Shown piece after piece: positions 55,434 through 64,000 of a DNA stretch of 64,000 bases. A program made the position numbers and the translations under genes. Within the stretch, counting starts at the first letter, position 1; each line of letters opens with the position of its first letter. Origin of the DNA: Limnospira fusiformis SAG 85.79 (GTDB lineage Bacteria; Cyanobacteriota; Cyanobacteriia; Cyanobacteriales; Microcoleaceae). The notes beneath the pieces were generated by a model. It was not told where the DNA came from and made no database searches. It saw nothing but the letters and a program-made list of their open reading frames with translations. The stretch covers positions 2,469,403 to 2,533,402 of the forward strand of contig NZ_CP051185.1 of the NCBI RefSeq assembly GCF_012516315.1, written 5' to 3'.

Positions 55434-57184
55434 AGATAATCGTAATCACCACCAGAGTATAGCAGTTCCCGGACGGATGAGGTACTTTTCAAAGCCCCTC
55501 TCCCGTATTGGGAGAGGGGTTTGGGGTGAGGGCTGTATTTCAACGCACCAGATAATCCCCATCATCGGCAGATAATCGGAATCACCACCAGAGTATAGCA
55601 GTTCCCGGACGGATGAGGTACTTTTCAAAGCCCCTCTCCCGTATTGGGAGAGGGGTTTGGGGTGAGGGCTGTATTTCAACGCACCAGATAATCCCCATCA
55701 TCGGCAGATAATCGGAATCATGACCAGAGTATAGCAGTTCCCGGACGGATGAGGTACTTTTCAAAGCCCCTCTCCCGTATTGGGAGAGGGGTTTGGGGTG
55801 AGGGCTGTATTTCAACGCACCAGATAATCCCCATCATCGGCAGATAATCGTAATCACCACCAGAGTATAGCAGTTCCCGGACGGATGAGGTACTTTTCAA
55901 AGCCCCTCTCCCGTATTGGGAGAGGGGTTTGGGGTGAGGGCTGTATTTCAACGCACCAGATAATCCCCATCATCGGCAGATAATCGTAATCACCACCAGA
56001 GTATAGCAGTTCCCGGACGGATGAGGTACTTTTCAAAGCCCCTCTCCCGTATTGGGAGAGGGGTTTGGGGTGAGGGCTGTATTTCAACGCACCAGATAAT
56101 CCCCATCATCGGCAGATAATCGGAATCACCACCAGAGTATAGCAGTTCCCGGACGGATGAGGTACTTTTCAAAGCCCCTCTCCCGTATTGGGAGAGGGGT
56201 TTGGGGTGAGGGCTGTATTTCAACGCACCAGATAATCCCCATCATCGGCAGATAATCGGAATCACCACCAGAGTATAGCAGTTCCCGGACGGATGAGGTA
56301 CTTTTCAAAGCCCCTCTCCCGTATTGGGAGAGGGGTTTGGGGTGAGGGCTGTATTTCAACGCACCAGATAATCCCCATCATTGGCAGATAATCGTAATCA
56401 CCACCAGAGTATAGCAGTTCCCGGACGGATGAGGTACTTTTCAAAGCCCCTCTCCCGTATTGGGAGAGGGGTTTGGGGTGAGGGCTGTATTTCAACGCAC
56501 CAGATAATCCCCATCATCGGCAGATAATCGTAATCACCACCAGAGTATAGCAGTTCCCGGACGGATGAGGTACTTTTCAAAGCCCCTCTCCCGTATTGGG
56601 AGAGGGGTTTGGGGTGAGGGCTGTATTTCAACGCACCAGATAATCCCCATCATCGGCAGATAATCGGAATCACCACCAGAGTATAGCAGTTCCCGGACGG
56701 ATGAGGTACTTTTCAAAGCCCCTCTCCCGTATTGGGAGAGGGGTTTGGGGTGAGGGCTGTATTTCAACGCACCAGATAATCCCCATCATCGGCAGATAAT
56801 CGGAATCACCACCAGAGTATAGCAGTTCCCGGACGGATGAGGTACTTTTCAAAGCCCCTCTCCCGTATTGGGAGAGGGGTTTGGGGTGAGGGCTGTATTT
56901 CAACGCACCAGATAATCCCCATCATCGGCAGATAATCGTAATCACCACCAGAGTATAGCAGTTCCCGGACGGATGAGGTACTTTTCAAAGCCCCTCTCCC
57001 GTATTGGGAGAGGGGTTTGGGGTGAGGGCTGTATTTCAACGCACCAGATAATCCCCATCATCGGCAGATAATCGGAATCACCACCAGAGTATAGCAGTTC
57101 CCGGACGGATGAGGTACTTTTCAAAGCCCCTCTCCCGTATTGGGAGAGGGGTTTGGGGTGAGGGCTGTATTTCAACGCACCAGA
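55434..57184. repeat. 136-bp tandem array, twelve full units plus a partial thirteenth
   Basis: Units begin AGATAATCGTAATC or AGATAATCGGAATC at 55434 and every 136 bp to 57066; the last ends about 119 bp in. Inside each is the perfect hairpin CCCCTCTCCC-GTATT-GGGAGAGGGG. Variation is nearly confined to a TCGTAAT/TCGGAAT switch, one CATGACCAG and one CATCATTGG, so the units are homogenised or recently amplified. A 77-codon minus-strand frame repeats across unit borders and is not a gene family. No spacers, so not CRISPR. Confidence 0.97.
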
Positions 57185-57240
57185 GTAGGAAAAATTGATG
57201 CACCATATAAATGTCTGCTGGCTGATTGGGTATTAAAAAA

Positions 57241-57801
57241 ATGATGGATGTCGAAGAGATAGCATTATCAGAAAATGTGGTTTTTCGTATTTCCCCAATT
57301 GTGCGAATAACCTTGCTAAGTTTGTATGGTGCGTTGATGATTCCGCTACCATTCCTGGCTATCGTCGCCGATACACCTATTTCTCCCCAGGTGTTGTGGG
57401 GGGGTATTGTTTTAGGGGGTGTGGCTGTCTACGGGGCGCTGAGTGAGCGAGTAGTGGTGAACGATCGCACTATTGAAGTCACCTATCCGAGGTGGGTGCG
57501 AGTGTTTTGGCGGCGGGGTTGGTGTTTAAGTTGGTCAGAGGTGCGATCGCTACGTCCGAGGACCACCGGACAAGGGGGATTAGTTTATTATTTCGTGAGT
57601 GAGTCCGGGGAAGGTTATTTGCTACCCATGCGAATTGCTGGCTTTGCGAAGTTAGTGGCGATCGCGCAACAACAAACCGGAATTGATACTACTGACGTGC
57701 GACCTTTATCTCAGCCCTGGATGTATTTAATTCTGTTCTGTTGTACCCTCCTGTTAATCCTAGTCGATATTTGGACAATTGCCAACGTCTTTAACGCTTA
57801 G
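57241..57801 (+). CDS. membrane protein with PH-like middle region (186 residues)
   Basis: Start MMDVEEIALSENVV; a few earlier codons are possible. Membrane segments at about 20-45 (ITLLSLYGALMIPLPFLAIV), 50-70 (VLWGGIVLGGVAVYGAL) and the end (MYLILFCCTLLLILVDIW). Between them a strand-rich part (VVVNDRTIEVTYPRW, WSEVRSLRP) like bacterial PH domains. Function unknown. Confidence 0.65.
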   Translation: MMDVEEIALSENVVFRISPIVRITLLSLYGALMIPLPFLAIVADTPISPQVLWGGIVLGGVAVYGALSERVVVNDRTIEVTYPRWVRVFWRRGWCLSWSEVRSLRPRTTGQGGLVYYFVSESGEGYLLPMRIAGFAKLVAIAQQQTGIDTTDVRPLSQPWMYLILFCCTLLLILVDIWTIANVFNA

Positions 57802-57909
57802 GTTAAATTCTCACCTTCCCCAACGCTGATCAGATGTATGATCAGATCATCCCCCATGGCAATATTGTCGGGTGGGAGTGTTGAATGAACAGAGAGAGAG
57901 TGGCATTTA

Positions 57910-58338
57910 ATGGCATACTGGCTATTCCAAGGTAATCCCAAATATTATCGGGTGCTTGATGGTATCCGTGATTTCCAGGAAATGCCCTGGTTAGTCACCC
58001 GCTACCGTAAAGATATCAGCGTGGGGGATGGTGTATTAATTTGGAAAGCCGGAACCGCCGCCGGAGTATATGCAATTGCGGAAGTAATCGCACCCGCAGA
58101 GCCTCTCCAAGAAGTTCCCGATCGCAACTACTGGATTGATCAAACTCGCTTAGGTTATAAACCCTGCGCGCAAATCAAATTCACTACCAAGCTATTAGAT
58201 AACCCCCTACTGCGGTCTGACTGTAAACAAGATCCCATCCTCCAAACCCTGTTGGTGATTCGCGCCCCCAACAGTACCAATTTTAAGGTCACAGATGAAC
58301 AGTGGCGGCGAGTCCATGAGTTAACCCGTGGGAATTGA
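57910..58338 (+). CDS. EVE-domain protein
   Basis: 142 residues: MAYWLFQGNPKYYRV, WLVTRYRKDISVGDGVLIWKAG, GVYAIAEVIAPA and a C-terminal VIRAPNSTNFKVTDEQW. EVE domains bind modified bases in DNA or RNA and often occur near restriction or tRNA-modification genes. Overlaps the ABC ATPase gene as TGATG, so co-translated. Confidence 0.88.
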   Translation: MAYWLFQGNPKYYRVLDGIRDFQEMPWLVTRYRKDISVGDGVLIWKAGTAAGVYAIAEVIAPAEPLQEVPDRNYWIDQTRLGYKPCAQIKFTTKLLDNPLLRSDCKQDPILQTLLVIRAPNSTNFKVTDEQWRRVHELTRGN

Positions 58339-59075
58339 TGTTAAAACTTCAGCAGGTCTCTGTCAAATCTCCAATTATCCTCAAACCTCTGTTGCTCGAT
58401 ATTTCTGCCTGTGTTCAACCAGGCGATCGCATTGCTTTAATGGGAGTTGCTGGGTCGGGGAAAAGTCTGTTGCTGCGATTAATTAATCGGCTAATCTCTC
58501 CCTGTAGTGGTTGCCTGTATTTCCGGGAGAGTAATTATCAAAATATTGACCCCGTTTGGTTACGCCAAAAAATCACCTTGGTTTTACCAGAACCCAGACT
58601 TTTGGGGATGAGGGTTTCGGAAGCGATCGCTTATCCCTTACGGTTGCGAAAAATGTCCGAAGATGAACTGACCACACGGGTTAATCTCTGGGTGGAAAGG
58701 TTAGCCATTCCCCCCGATATTCTAGCCCTAACTGAGGTGCAACTTTCCAGCCGACAGCAACAATGGATATCTCTGACTAGGGGTTTAGTTATTCAACCGG
58801 ATATCCTGTTATTAGATGAACCGACGGCTAACCTTAACCCACAACAGCAACAGTGTTTGGCACAAATTTTAACGGATTTTTACCAGGGGGAAAATATGGC
58901 GATCGTCGCTACTCATAACCCTGATTTTGCGCGTCAGTTCGCCACTAGGGTTTGGTATCTTCACCAGGGAGAGTTAGTTGATGACCTGCCAGTAGAACAA
59001 GTCAATTGGGCTGAATTTACTGAGGTTTTACAATCTCAAAAAACCGCAGTTTCTCAAGAGTGGGATAATCTCTAA
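58338..59075 (+). CDS. ABC transporter ATP-binding protein
   Basis: 245 residues: Walker A MGVAGSGKSLLL, a diverged signature region (LSSRQQQWISLTRG in place of LSGGQ) and Walker B DILLLDEPTANL. The H-loop His is in IVATHNPDFA. Start ATG 58338 overlaps the EVE stop. No permease gene is adjacent, so partners are unknown. It resembles YbbL/FetA-size ATPases. Confidence 0.88.
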   Translation: MLKLQQVSVKSPIILKPLLLDISACVQPGDRIALMGVAGSGKSLLLRLINRLISPCSGCLYFRESNYQNIDPVWLRQKITLVLPEPRLLGMRVSEAIAYPLRLRKMSEDELTTRVNLWVERLAIPPDILALTEVQLSSRQQQWISLTRGLVIQPDILLLDEPTANLNPQQQQCLAQILTDFYQGENMAIVATHNPDFARQFATRVWYLHQGELVDDLPVEQVNWAEFTEVLQSQKTAVSQEWDNL

Positions 59076-59100
59076 TCAACAATTATCCCCCCAAAGATGT

Positions 59101-59501
59101 CTGGTCGGCTATTCCATAACTTTTGCTAATTCATCCCGCCAGATAAATTTAATCTTCTCAAGATTATTAAGAATTATTACGATTTTATCGCGAATAGGTG
59201 TCAAAAAGTTGACGAGATTATGGGGGTTGTGCTATCATCAAATAAATCGCACCCAAGGGGTTACTATGTCTACTCGCCAAAATATCGGCTAAAACCCCTA
59301 TTCCGTCGCGCGAAAAGTTATTCTCCCAGCACAAATAAAAAATCACGATGCACGAGTTTTGGGTGGAGAGGCGATCGCCTTTTTTGACCCCTCTTGACAA
59401 AAGCGACATTTTGTGCATAGCAGGGGAACCGAAAGGGCGAAAAGGGGACTGGGAGGGCTGTCTAGGGTAATCTTCAATGGTTGATGATTAATTGCGATCG
59501 C
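59101..59501. repeat. left copy of a 400-bp direct repeat flanking vapBC
   Basis: Nearly identical to 60445-60846. The plus strand holds a copy of the 43-residue frame of the right copy, but with TAA after nine codons (ATCGGCTAA). Its end duplicates the last codons of murF. See the right copy. Confidence 0.9.
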
Positions 59502-59630
59502 CCTGTTCACCCCTTCACTCTAGCGCGTACCTTCGGGTTGAGCTTTCCCCCCCAGAGTGTTTTAGAAAACTTCTCAGGCTGAACTATCCAGTCGGGCGAA
59601 ACAGTTAAAAGCCGCCGGAATTTATCATAT

Positions 59631-60089
59631 TTAAGCACTGGGTATGATGACTTTGATTTCAGTCTGCCAATTAAAATCATCTGCATTAAATGTATAAATA
59701 CTTTCGACTTGATGGCATTGCATAATCGCGAGGTGCATCAAGTCAAATACTCTCGCCCCGCTGACGGGGTGTATTTTGAGCAATTCCAACCATTGCTGGA
59801 ATACTTCATCTGACATGGACAGAAATTCGATATTCGGCATTTGCATAAATCTTTCGATTCGCGAAATTGTCTCTTGAGGGGTTAGGGGATGGGCTACAGA
59901 TTTAGAACCCGTTACAACAGAATAAAACTCGGCAACTACCTGAGAAGACAAACAGAGGATTTCTAACCTACCAGGTCTGAGAATTTCCAAAGCCGCCCGA
60001 TGTTTTGGTCTATTCTCCCGACTCAAATCAATTGAATAGACCAAAATATTAGTATCTAAATATCGTTTAGTTTGCTCAGTTGATACCAT
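59631..60089 (-). CDS. vapC: VapC-type PIN-domain toxin
   Basis: Start chosen at MVSTEQTKRYLDTNILVYSID (the frame is open 12 codons earlier). PIN-domain acidic residues: Asp in YLDTNILV, Glu in VVAEFYSV, Asp in RVFDLMHLA and Asp in NADDF. An RNase toxin acting on tRNA or rRNA in known cases. Overlaps the upstream partner by 14 bp. Confidence 0.88.
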   Translation of the reverse strand: MVSTEQTKRYLDTNILVYSIDLSRENRPKHRAALEILRPGRLEILCLSSQVVAEFYSVVTGSKSVAHPLTPQETISRIERFMQMPNIEFLSMSDEVFQQWLELLKIHPVSGARVFDLMHLAIMQCHQVESIYTFNADDFNWQTEIKVIIPSA

Positions 60090-60318
60090 AGATATCACTT
60101 CTGGCGATCGCGTCTTTTGCGCCAATATCGGCTACCAACCAATCAAATTCTCGTTCTATTTCTGGCAATTCTCCTCTGGGGATATCTTGGGGGTGAATTA
60201 AATGGGAGGAGAATGCGTCCTTTTGTCGGGCTACCAATCTGAACGCCGCCACAATTTCTTCGATCGCTGTAATTTGTTGAGGCGTGAGGTCGCTTACATC
60301 AATGACTTTAGGGTTCAT
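60076..60318 (-). CDS. vapB: VapB-type antitoxin partner
   Basis: 80 residues from MNPKVIDVSDLTPQQITAIEEIV; an earlier start at 60348 would add ten. Hydrophobic-helix N-terminus, then a long acidic C-terminal part (GELPEIEREFDWLVADIG) that would cover the toxin. Overlap with the toxin supports a joint transcript and autoregulation. Confidence 0.82.
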   Translation of the reverse strand: MNPKVIDVSDLTPQQITAIEEIVAAFRLVARQKDAFSSHLIHPQDIPRGELPEIEREFDWLVADIGAKDAIARSDIYGIN

Positions 60319-60444
60319 CGCGGGTTGGGAAATGTCGAAAATTACCACAGTTATTATGGTAGCAGTTCTCCAGACAGGTGGGAACCATCAATCCCATCAT
60401 AGCGATCGCGCCTCCGTAGTTATTTTGACTCATCTCTGTCTCCG

Positions 60445-60846
60445 CTGGTCTGCTAATTACATAACTTATGCTAATTCATCCCGCCAGATAAATTTAATCT
60501 TCCAAAGATTATTAAGAATTGTTACGATTTTATCGCGAATAGGTGTCAAAAAGTTGACGAGATTATGGGGGTTGTGCTACCATCAAATAAATCGCACCCA
60601 AGGGGTTACTATGTCTACTCGCCAAAATATCGGCTACAACCCGCATTCGGTCGCGCGAAAAGTTATTCTCCCAGCACAAATAAAAAATCACGATGCACGA
60701 GTTTTTCGGAGAGAGGCGATCGCCTTTTTTGACCCCTCTTGACAAAAGCGACATTTTGTGCATAGCAGGGGAACCGAAAGGGCGAAAAGGGGACTGGGAG
60801 GGCTGTCTAGGGTAATCTTCAATGGTTGATGATTAATTGCGATCGC
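60445..60846. repeat. right copy of a 400-bp direct repeat flanking vapBC
   Basis: Direct repeat of 59101-59501. It ends within the murF 3' end (the common 3' part is TTGATGATTAATTGCGATCGC). Besides murF's last codons it carries the 43-codon frame described separately. The vapBC cassette therefore sits inside a duplicated segment. Confidence 0.9.
60611..60742 (+). CDS. 43-residue basic peptide (repeat-borne, hypothetical)
   Basis: MSTRQNIGYNPHSVARKVILPAQIKNHDARV...EAIAFFDPS. Intact here; the counterpart at 59268 has an early TAA. A TTGACG lies about 55 bp upstream. It could be a real small protein or chance. No family recognised. Confidence 0.4.
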   Translation: MSTRQNIGYNPHSVARKVILPAQIKNHDARVFRREAIAFFDPS

Positions 60847-62225
60847 ACCCCTTCTACAACGCGGTTCATTCCGACAGAATTAGAGGCTTTAAACAGAACG
60901 CGATCGCCCGGTTTAAGGAATGCGAGAACCTTGTCAATCATCAGTTGATGAGCTTGGGGGGAACCGAGGTCTTGAATATCAATAAAATCGATTACCATAG
61001 CGCCCTCAGCCATAGCTTGAGCCTCAGCCAAATCAGCCAAAATAAATAAACCATCTAAATTGAGCCTTTGAGTTTCCGCCCCAACTTGCTGATGAAATTC
61101 AAGCGATCGCTCACCCAACTCCTTCATAGTACCCAACACTGCGATATGACGATTACCGGGAGTTTCCGCCAACAATTTTAACGCCGCCAAAGTTGATTCT
61201 AAACCCGCATTATAAGTTTCATCTAACAACAGAATATCCTGAGCCAGGTGGTAACGTTTAGCCCGTCCCTGTGGCATTTGTAGGGATAAGCCGGTGCTGA
61301 GGGGTGCATAAAGTTCTTCGGCGGAAGTTTCCCAACCAGCGATCGCCCTAAGCACAGCCAAAGCCGCCAAAAAATTAGAGGCATTATGGGAACCCGGTAA
61401 AGGTAAAGGCAACTCTATACCTGCCACGCGGATAGTTTCATGTCCTAATAATTCCCCCTGTAAAATCCCCCCTTCCAAACCATAGGTAATAGTTGTTCCC
61501 GACCAAACTTGAGTCGCGGTTGACATGAGGCGGCGGTTATCATGATTAAGCACAGCGATTGATGTATCCGGCATTTCCGCCAGCAATTCACACTTAGCAC
61601 GAGCGATCGCATCTTCCGAACCCAAACGGCCGATATGAGCAGTTCCCACATTGACAATTACCCCCACCGTAGGACGGGCTATGCGAGTCAAGTCAGCAAT
61701 TTCTCCCGGTCCGCGCATAGCCATTTCAATGACAGCAAAATCATGATCCGAGCGCAATTCTAGGAGAGTTTTCGGGACTCCTATTTCGTTGTTGTAATTC
61801 CCGAAGGTTTTGTGAACCTTACCATGATGAGAAAGTACAGCGGAAATGAGTTCTTTAGTAGTAGTTTTTCCCACGGAACCCGTCACGCCAATTATAGGAA
61901 TAGAAAAGCGATCGCGCCAACTGCGTGCGAGGGTCTGATAAGCGCGTAAAGTATCAGCCACTGGAATTAAGGGAAATTCCGGGTGAGAGACAGCAAATTC
62001 CCGATTAACCACCGCACAAAGGGCCCCTTTAGCGATCGCCGCCACGACAAAATCATGTCCATCAAAGCGATCGCCCTGCAATGCCACAAATACCTCTCCC
62101 CGTTGGAGGGTACGAGTATCAGTTGTGATACCAATCACAGGAAAGTTATTAGACACATCACAGGATACTTCCCCATTTACTGTTAAAATCTGCAACAGTT
62201 GGGTCAGGGTAAACAGCTCAGACAT
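60819..62225 (-). CDS. murF: UDP-MurNAc-tripeptide D-Ala-D-Ala ligase
   Basis: 468 residues. Mur-ligase P-loop GVTGSVGKTTTKELIS, FGNYNNEIGVP and EMAMRGPGEIADL follow; the C-terminal domain includes LLDETYNAG and FKASNSVGM. Adds D-Ala-D-Ala to finish the peptidoglycan precursor, in the cytoplasm. The C-terminus QLIINH is duplicated downstream in the 59.1-59.5 kb repeat. Confidence 0.96.
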   Translation of the reverse strand: MSELFTLTQLLQILTVNGEVSCDVSNNFPVIGITTDTRTLQRGEVFVALQGDRFDGHDFVVAAIAKGALCAVVNREFAVSHPEFPLIPVADTLRAYQTLARSWRDRFSIPIIGVTGSVGKTTTKELISAVLSHHGKVHKTFGNYNNEIGVPKTLLELRSDHDFAVIEMAMRGPGEIADLTRIARPTVGVIVNVGTAHIGRLGSEDAIARAKCELLAEMPDTSIAVLNHDNRRLMSTATQVWSGTTITYGLEGGILQGELLGHETIRVAGIELPLPLPGSHNASNFLAALAVLRAIAGWETSAEELYAPLSTGLSLQMPQGRAKRYHLAQDILLLDETYNAGLESTLAALKLLAETPGNRHIAVLGTMKELGERSLEFHQQVGAETQRLNLDGLFILADLAEAQAMAEGAMVIDFIDIQDLGSPQAHQLMIDKVLAFLKPGDRVLFKASNSVGMNRVVEGVRSQLIINH

Positions 62226-62423
62226 AATTTATCGCATCTACTCGCATCAATAGGAATAAGTAACCAAAGATAATTTTGGCAATCACCCAGAGGTTATAGT
62301 CAAGATTACCATGGTTGCATTTAGCCCGAAAGTCATGATAATCTGTGGATTCCTATTATCCCCAATTATCAACTTGGTCGTGCAGTCTAAGTTTGCCATA
62401 GCAACTATATAACCCTGAGTTCA

Positions 62424-63716
62424 ATGAATAATATAGCAGGCGATCGTCATAATCGACCGATATCCCCCGAAGAACAGCAACTATATAATCACTGGCTAGA
62501 GCAGGTGGAAACCGAAAGTACAGATATCCTGGTTGAGCGCTTTCGGTTGCTTTTTATTCAAGGAACAGGCTACCCCGATCATCACATAGCGCAAGTGATG
62601 CGGAAGTTGTTACGGGCGAAACACATTGAGGGTGACTTTAATTTTATCATCAACCGATGTTGCTACATTCTGAGCAACAGATGGCACACCAACCCAGAAC
62701 GCCGAGCAGCTATTTATCGCTTAGTTCATCTCTTTGATAGCCAAAAGTCCGTTTCTGCTGCGCCTTCTGCTATCAAGTCCCGATACATTCAGCAACTATC
62801 TTATTTAGTTAACAACTTCCGAACCAGCCCCCAGTATCAAACTATGAAACGGTTTGCTGAGGTTTTGTGCGAGCCATTACAGTCTAGCCCCAATTTAATT
62901 GAGACTCAACCCCTGAGAACCCTAATTCCCCGTTATCCATACTTATACCGATATTGTCTAATTAGCGATGATAGTCCCTACGAACATCAACAAATGATTC
63001 AGACAATTAAGCTACAGAAACAGAAAAAATTTGAACTGGAATTGTCTAAATATGCCTTGTATCAAATCAGACAAAACGCGCGCTCTGCTAAAGGACAAGA
63101 ACAGACCACTACCGCCACCATGGCTGCGACTAACCCGACACTCCTGAGCGACAAGGAGCTATTTTTGGCTCTGCAACAATTTGTCGGTAAAGTTCAAGGG
63201 TCAAATACCTATCGAGACCTAGCCCATAGTTTGATCTCCCATAGCAATTATAACCAAACCTTTAGGGAGTTTAAATCCGATTTATATGAATACCTCCGTG
63301 ATAACTCTTTTAAGTCAAGTTACCTGAACAGACAATTTTACGAAAAACTGTATAAGCAGTTACAAAATACTATCCCCCAAAGTGATGATCAACCTTTTAG
63401 TGAGTTCTTAATGTTAAGAACCTGCTCTCAACTGTTAAACTACCTGGTGGTGGAAAGCCCCCAAAAACCTCAGCATTTTGTATTTATCGATCTGATTGCC
63501 AATATTGGTCCGACCCTTATGGTCAGCTTGTTACTGAAAATTGTGCTGCTGTGTCGTCAGGTGAAGCCTTCCCTAGAAAAACGGTTCGCAGTGCTATTCA
63601 ACCATTATGAATCATCCTCTACCCAAGGGCTACAGTGGCTGGTGAAGGTTCTGGAAAACTTGAATGTGGCTTTGACTACCAATTTTGGCAAAGTTGACCT
63701 GTCCTTTATTCGCTAG
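62424..63716 (+). CDS. unrecognised conserved-looking protein (430 residues)
   Basis: MNNIAGDRHNRPISPEEQQLYNHWLEQVE start. Almost entirely alpha-helical with many aromatic residues (FNFIINRCCYILSNRWH, NFRTSPQYQTMKRFAEVLC), no membrane segment and no catalytic motif I know. Helical-repeat proteins of this length exist in many filamentous cyanobacteria. The gene is preceded by about 200 bp of non-coding DNA. Function unknown. Confidence 0.7.
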   Translation: MNNIAGDRHNRPISPEEQQLYNHWLEQVETESTDILVERFRLLFIQGTGYPDHHIAQVMRKLLRAKHIEGDFNFIINRCCYILSNRWHTNPERRAAIYRLVHLFDSQKSVSAAPSAIKSRYIQQLSYLVNNFRTSPQYQTMKRFAEVLCEPLQSSPNLIETQPLRTLIPRYPYLYRYCLISDDSPYEHQQMIQTIKLQKQKKFELELSKYALYQIRQNARSAKGQEQTTTATMAATNPTLLSDKELFLALQQFVGKVQGSNTYRDLAHSLISHSNYNQTFREFKSDLYEYLRDNSFKSSYLNRQFYEKLYKQLQNTIPQSDDQPFSEFLMLRTCSQLLNYLVVESPQKPQHFVFIDLIANIGPTLMVSLLLKIVLLCRQVKPSLEKRFAVLFNHYESSSTQGLQWLVKVLENLNVALTTNFGKVDLSFIR

Positions 63717-63934
63717 GGAAACCAAAGAACAGGGGGAAGAAAAGGCGATCGCATAGTGATCAAAATCATTGTTGTCGATCAGAAATTTTGTGATAGAATT
63801 GTCGGCGTGAGTCAGCTTCGGTTCTGTACTTCCCAAACGGTTACAGATCTACTTACAGATTCTGCCTATTCTGTGTCGGCAGGTATTGCTCCGAAACTGA
63901 GTTATGTCAAGCGTGTTAATGTTGGAGTCATTCC

Positions 63935-64000
63935 ATGTCGATATACGTCGGTAACTTGTCCTATGACGTTACCCCAGATGATTTAAGCGAAGTTTTTGCT
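63935..64000 (+). CDS. RRM RNA-binding protein (5' end, runs off window)
   Basis: ATG 63935 starts MSIYVGNLSYDVTPDDLSEVFA, the RNP2 strand and first helix of the cyanobacterial RRM (Rbp) proteins. The upstream 200 bp (63717-63934) are non-coding and probably a long 5' untranslated region, as is usual for cold-responsive rbp genes. Only 22 codons are in the window. Confidence 0.92.
   Translation, partial: MSIYVGNLSYDVTPDDLSEVFA

Noticed and set aside
55446..57175. Family of twelve 77-residue minus-strand proteins
   Set aside because: They are the same frame recurring because of the tandem DNA repeat; no ribosome sites and the frame overlaps itself between units.
55434..57184. CRISPR array
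   Set aside because: The 136-bp period has no variable spacers and units are identical end to end; no cas genes nearby.

Overview
The window comes from a cyanobacterium, most likely a filamentous one of the Arthrospira/Limnospira type. The HIP1 octamer GCGATCGC is scattered through most host genes. There is a chlorophyll synthase gene (chlG), a DUF1830 gene, an SLH-porin and a PSII-type radical SAM gene. Tandem repeats, group II intron debris, TPR-CHAT genes and toxin-antitoxin pairs are abundant. The genus is an inference from these traits, not from a marker-gene comparison.

Layout. 1-3299 (-): start of a giant Ser/Thr kinase/AAA ATPase regulator that runs off the window, preceded by a candidate structured small RNA. 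3.57-7.2 kb: four glycosyltransferase-type genes, one truncated. 7.2-9.9 kb: a conserved cyanobacterial gene split by a reverse-oriented, ORF-less group II intron remnant. 9.95-11.7 kb: an IS607-type element with a nonsense-broken serine recombinase and an apparently complete TnpB nuclease. 11.9-25.8 kb: housekeeping genes (chlG, class A PBP, SLH porin, FHA-GAF-adenylate cyclase, nadK, comF, a TIGR04376-type gene with a 410-bp tandem duplication of its 3' end, ald, murA, an M48 peptidase) and tRNA-Leu(CAA).

25.85-38.65 kb, between tRNA-Leu and tRNA-Ala: a 12.8-kb AT-rich island bounded by long (about 0.5-0.6 kb) terminal inverted repeats. In its interior I saw no HIP1 site. It carries about 20 small genes, mostly unrecognised: a P-loop ATPase, a PD-(D/E)XK nuclease, two beta-type structural-looking proteins and a tail-fibre/S74-chaperone gene. 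I saw no integrase, transposase or polymerase. Six genes contain in-frame stop codons, eleven in all and using all three stops, against a single frameshift. This looks like a virus-like or novel mobile element decaying by C-to-T/G-to-A transitions.

38.7-63.7 kb: tRNA-Ala(GGC), hisF, an AGCS symporter, a RelE-type toxin-antitoxin pair sitting inside a 140-bp duplication, and a three-gene unit of a TPR-CHAT protease, a small helical protein and a coiled-coil membrane protein (a plausible protease-effector conflict system). Then follow a 96-bp tandem repeat, the elongasome genes mrdA, a DUF502 gene and rodA, a VOC protein, a radical SAM protein, DUF1830, a thirteen-unit 136-bp tandem array, a membrane protein, an EVE-domain protein with an ABC ATPase, vapBC between 400-bp direct repeats, murF, an unrecognised 430-residue protein, and the start of an RRM RNA-binding protein gene at the right edge.

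Cell-wall synthesis is well represented (PBP1, PBP2/RodA, murA, murF), but as scattered loci, as is usual in cyanobacteria. The accessory content is concentrated at 7.2-11.7, 25.8-38.7, 41.6-48.7 and 55.4-60.9 kb.
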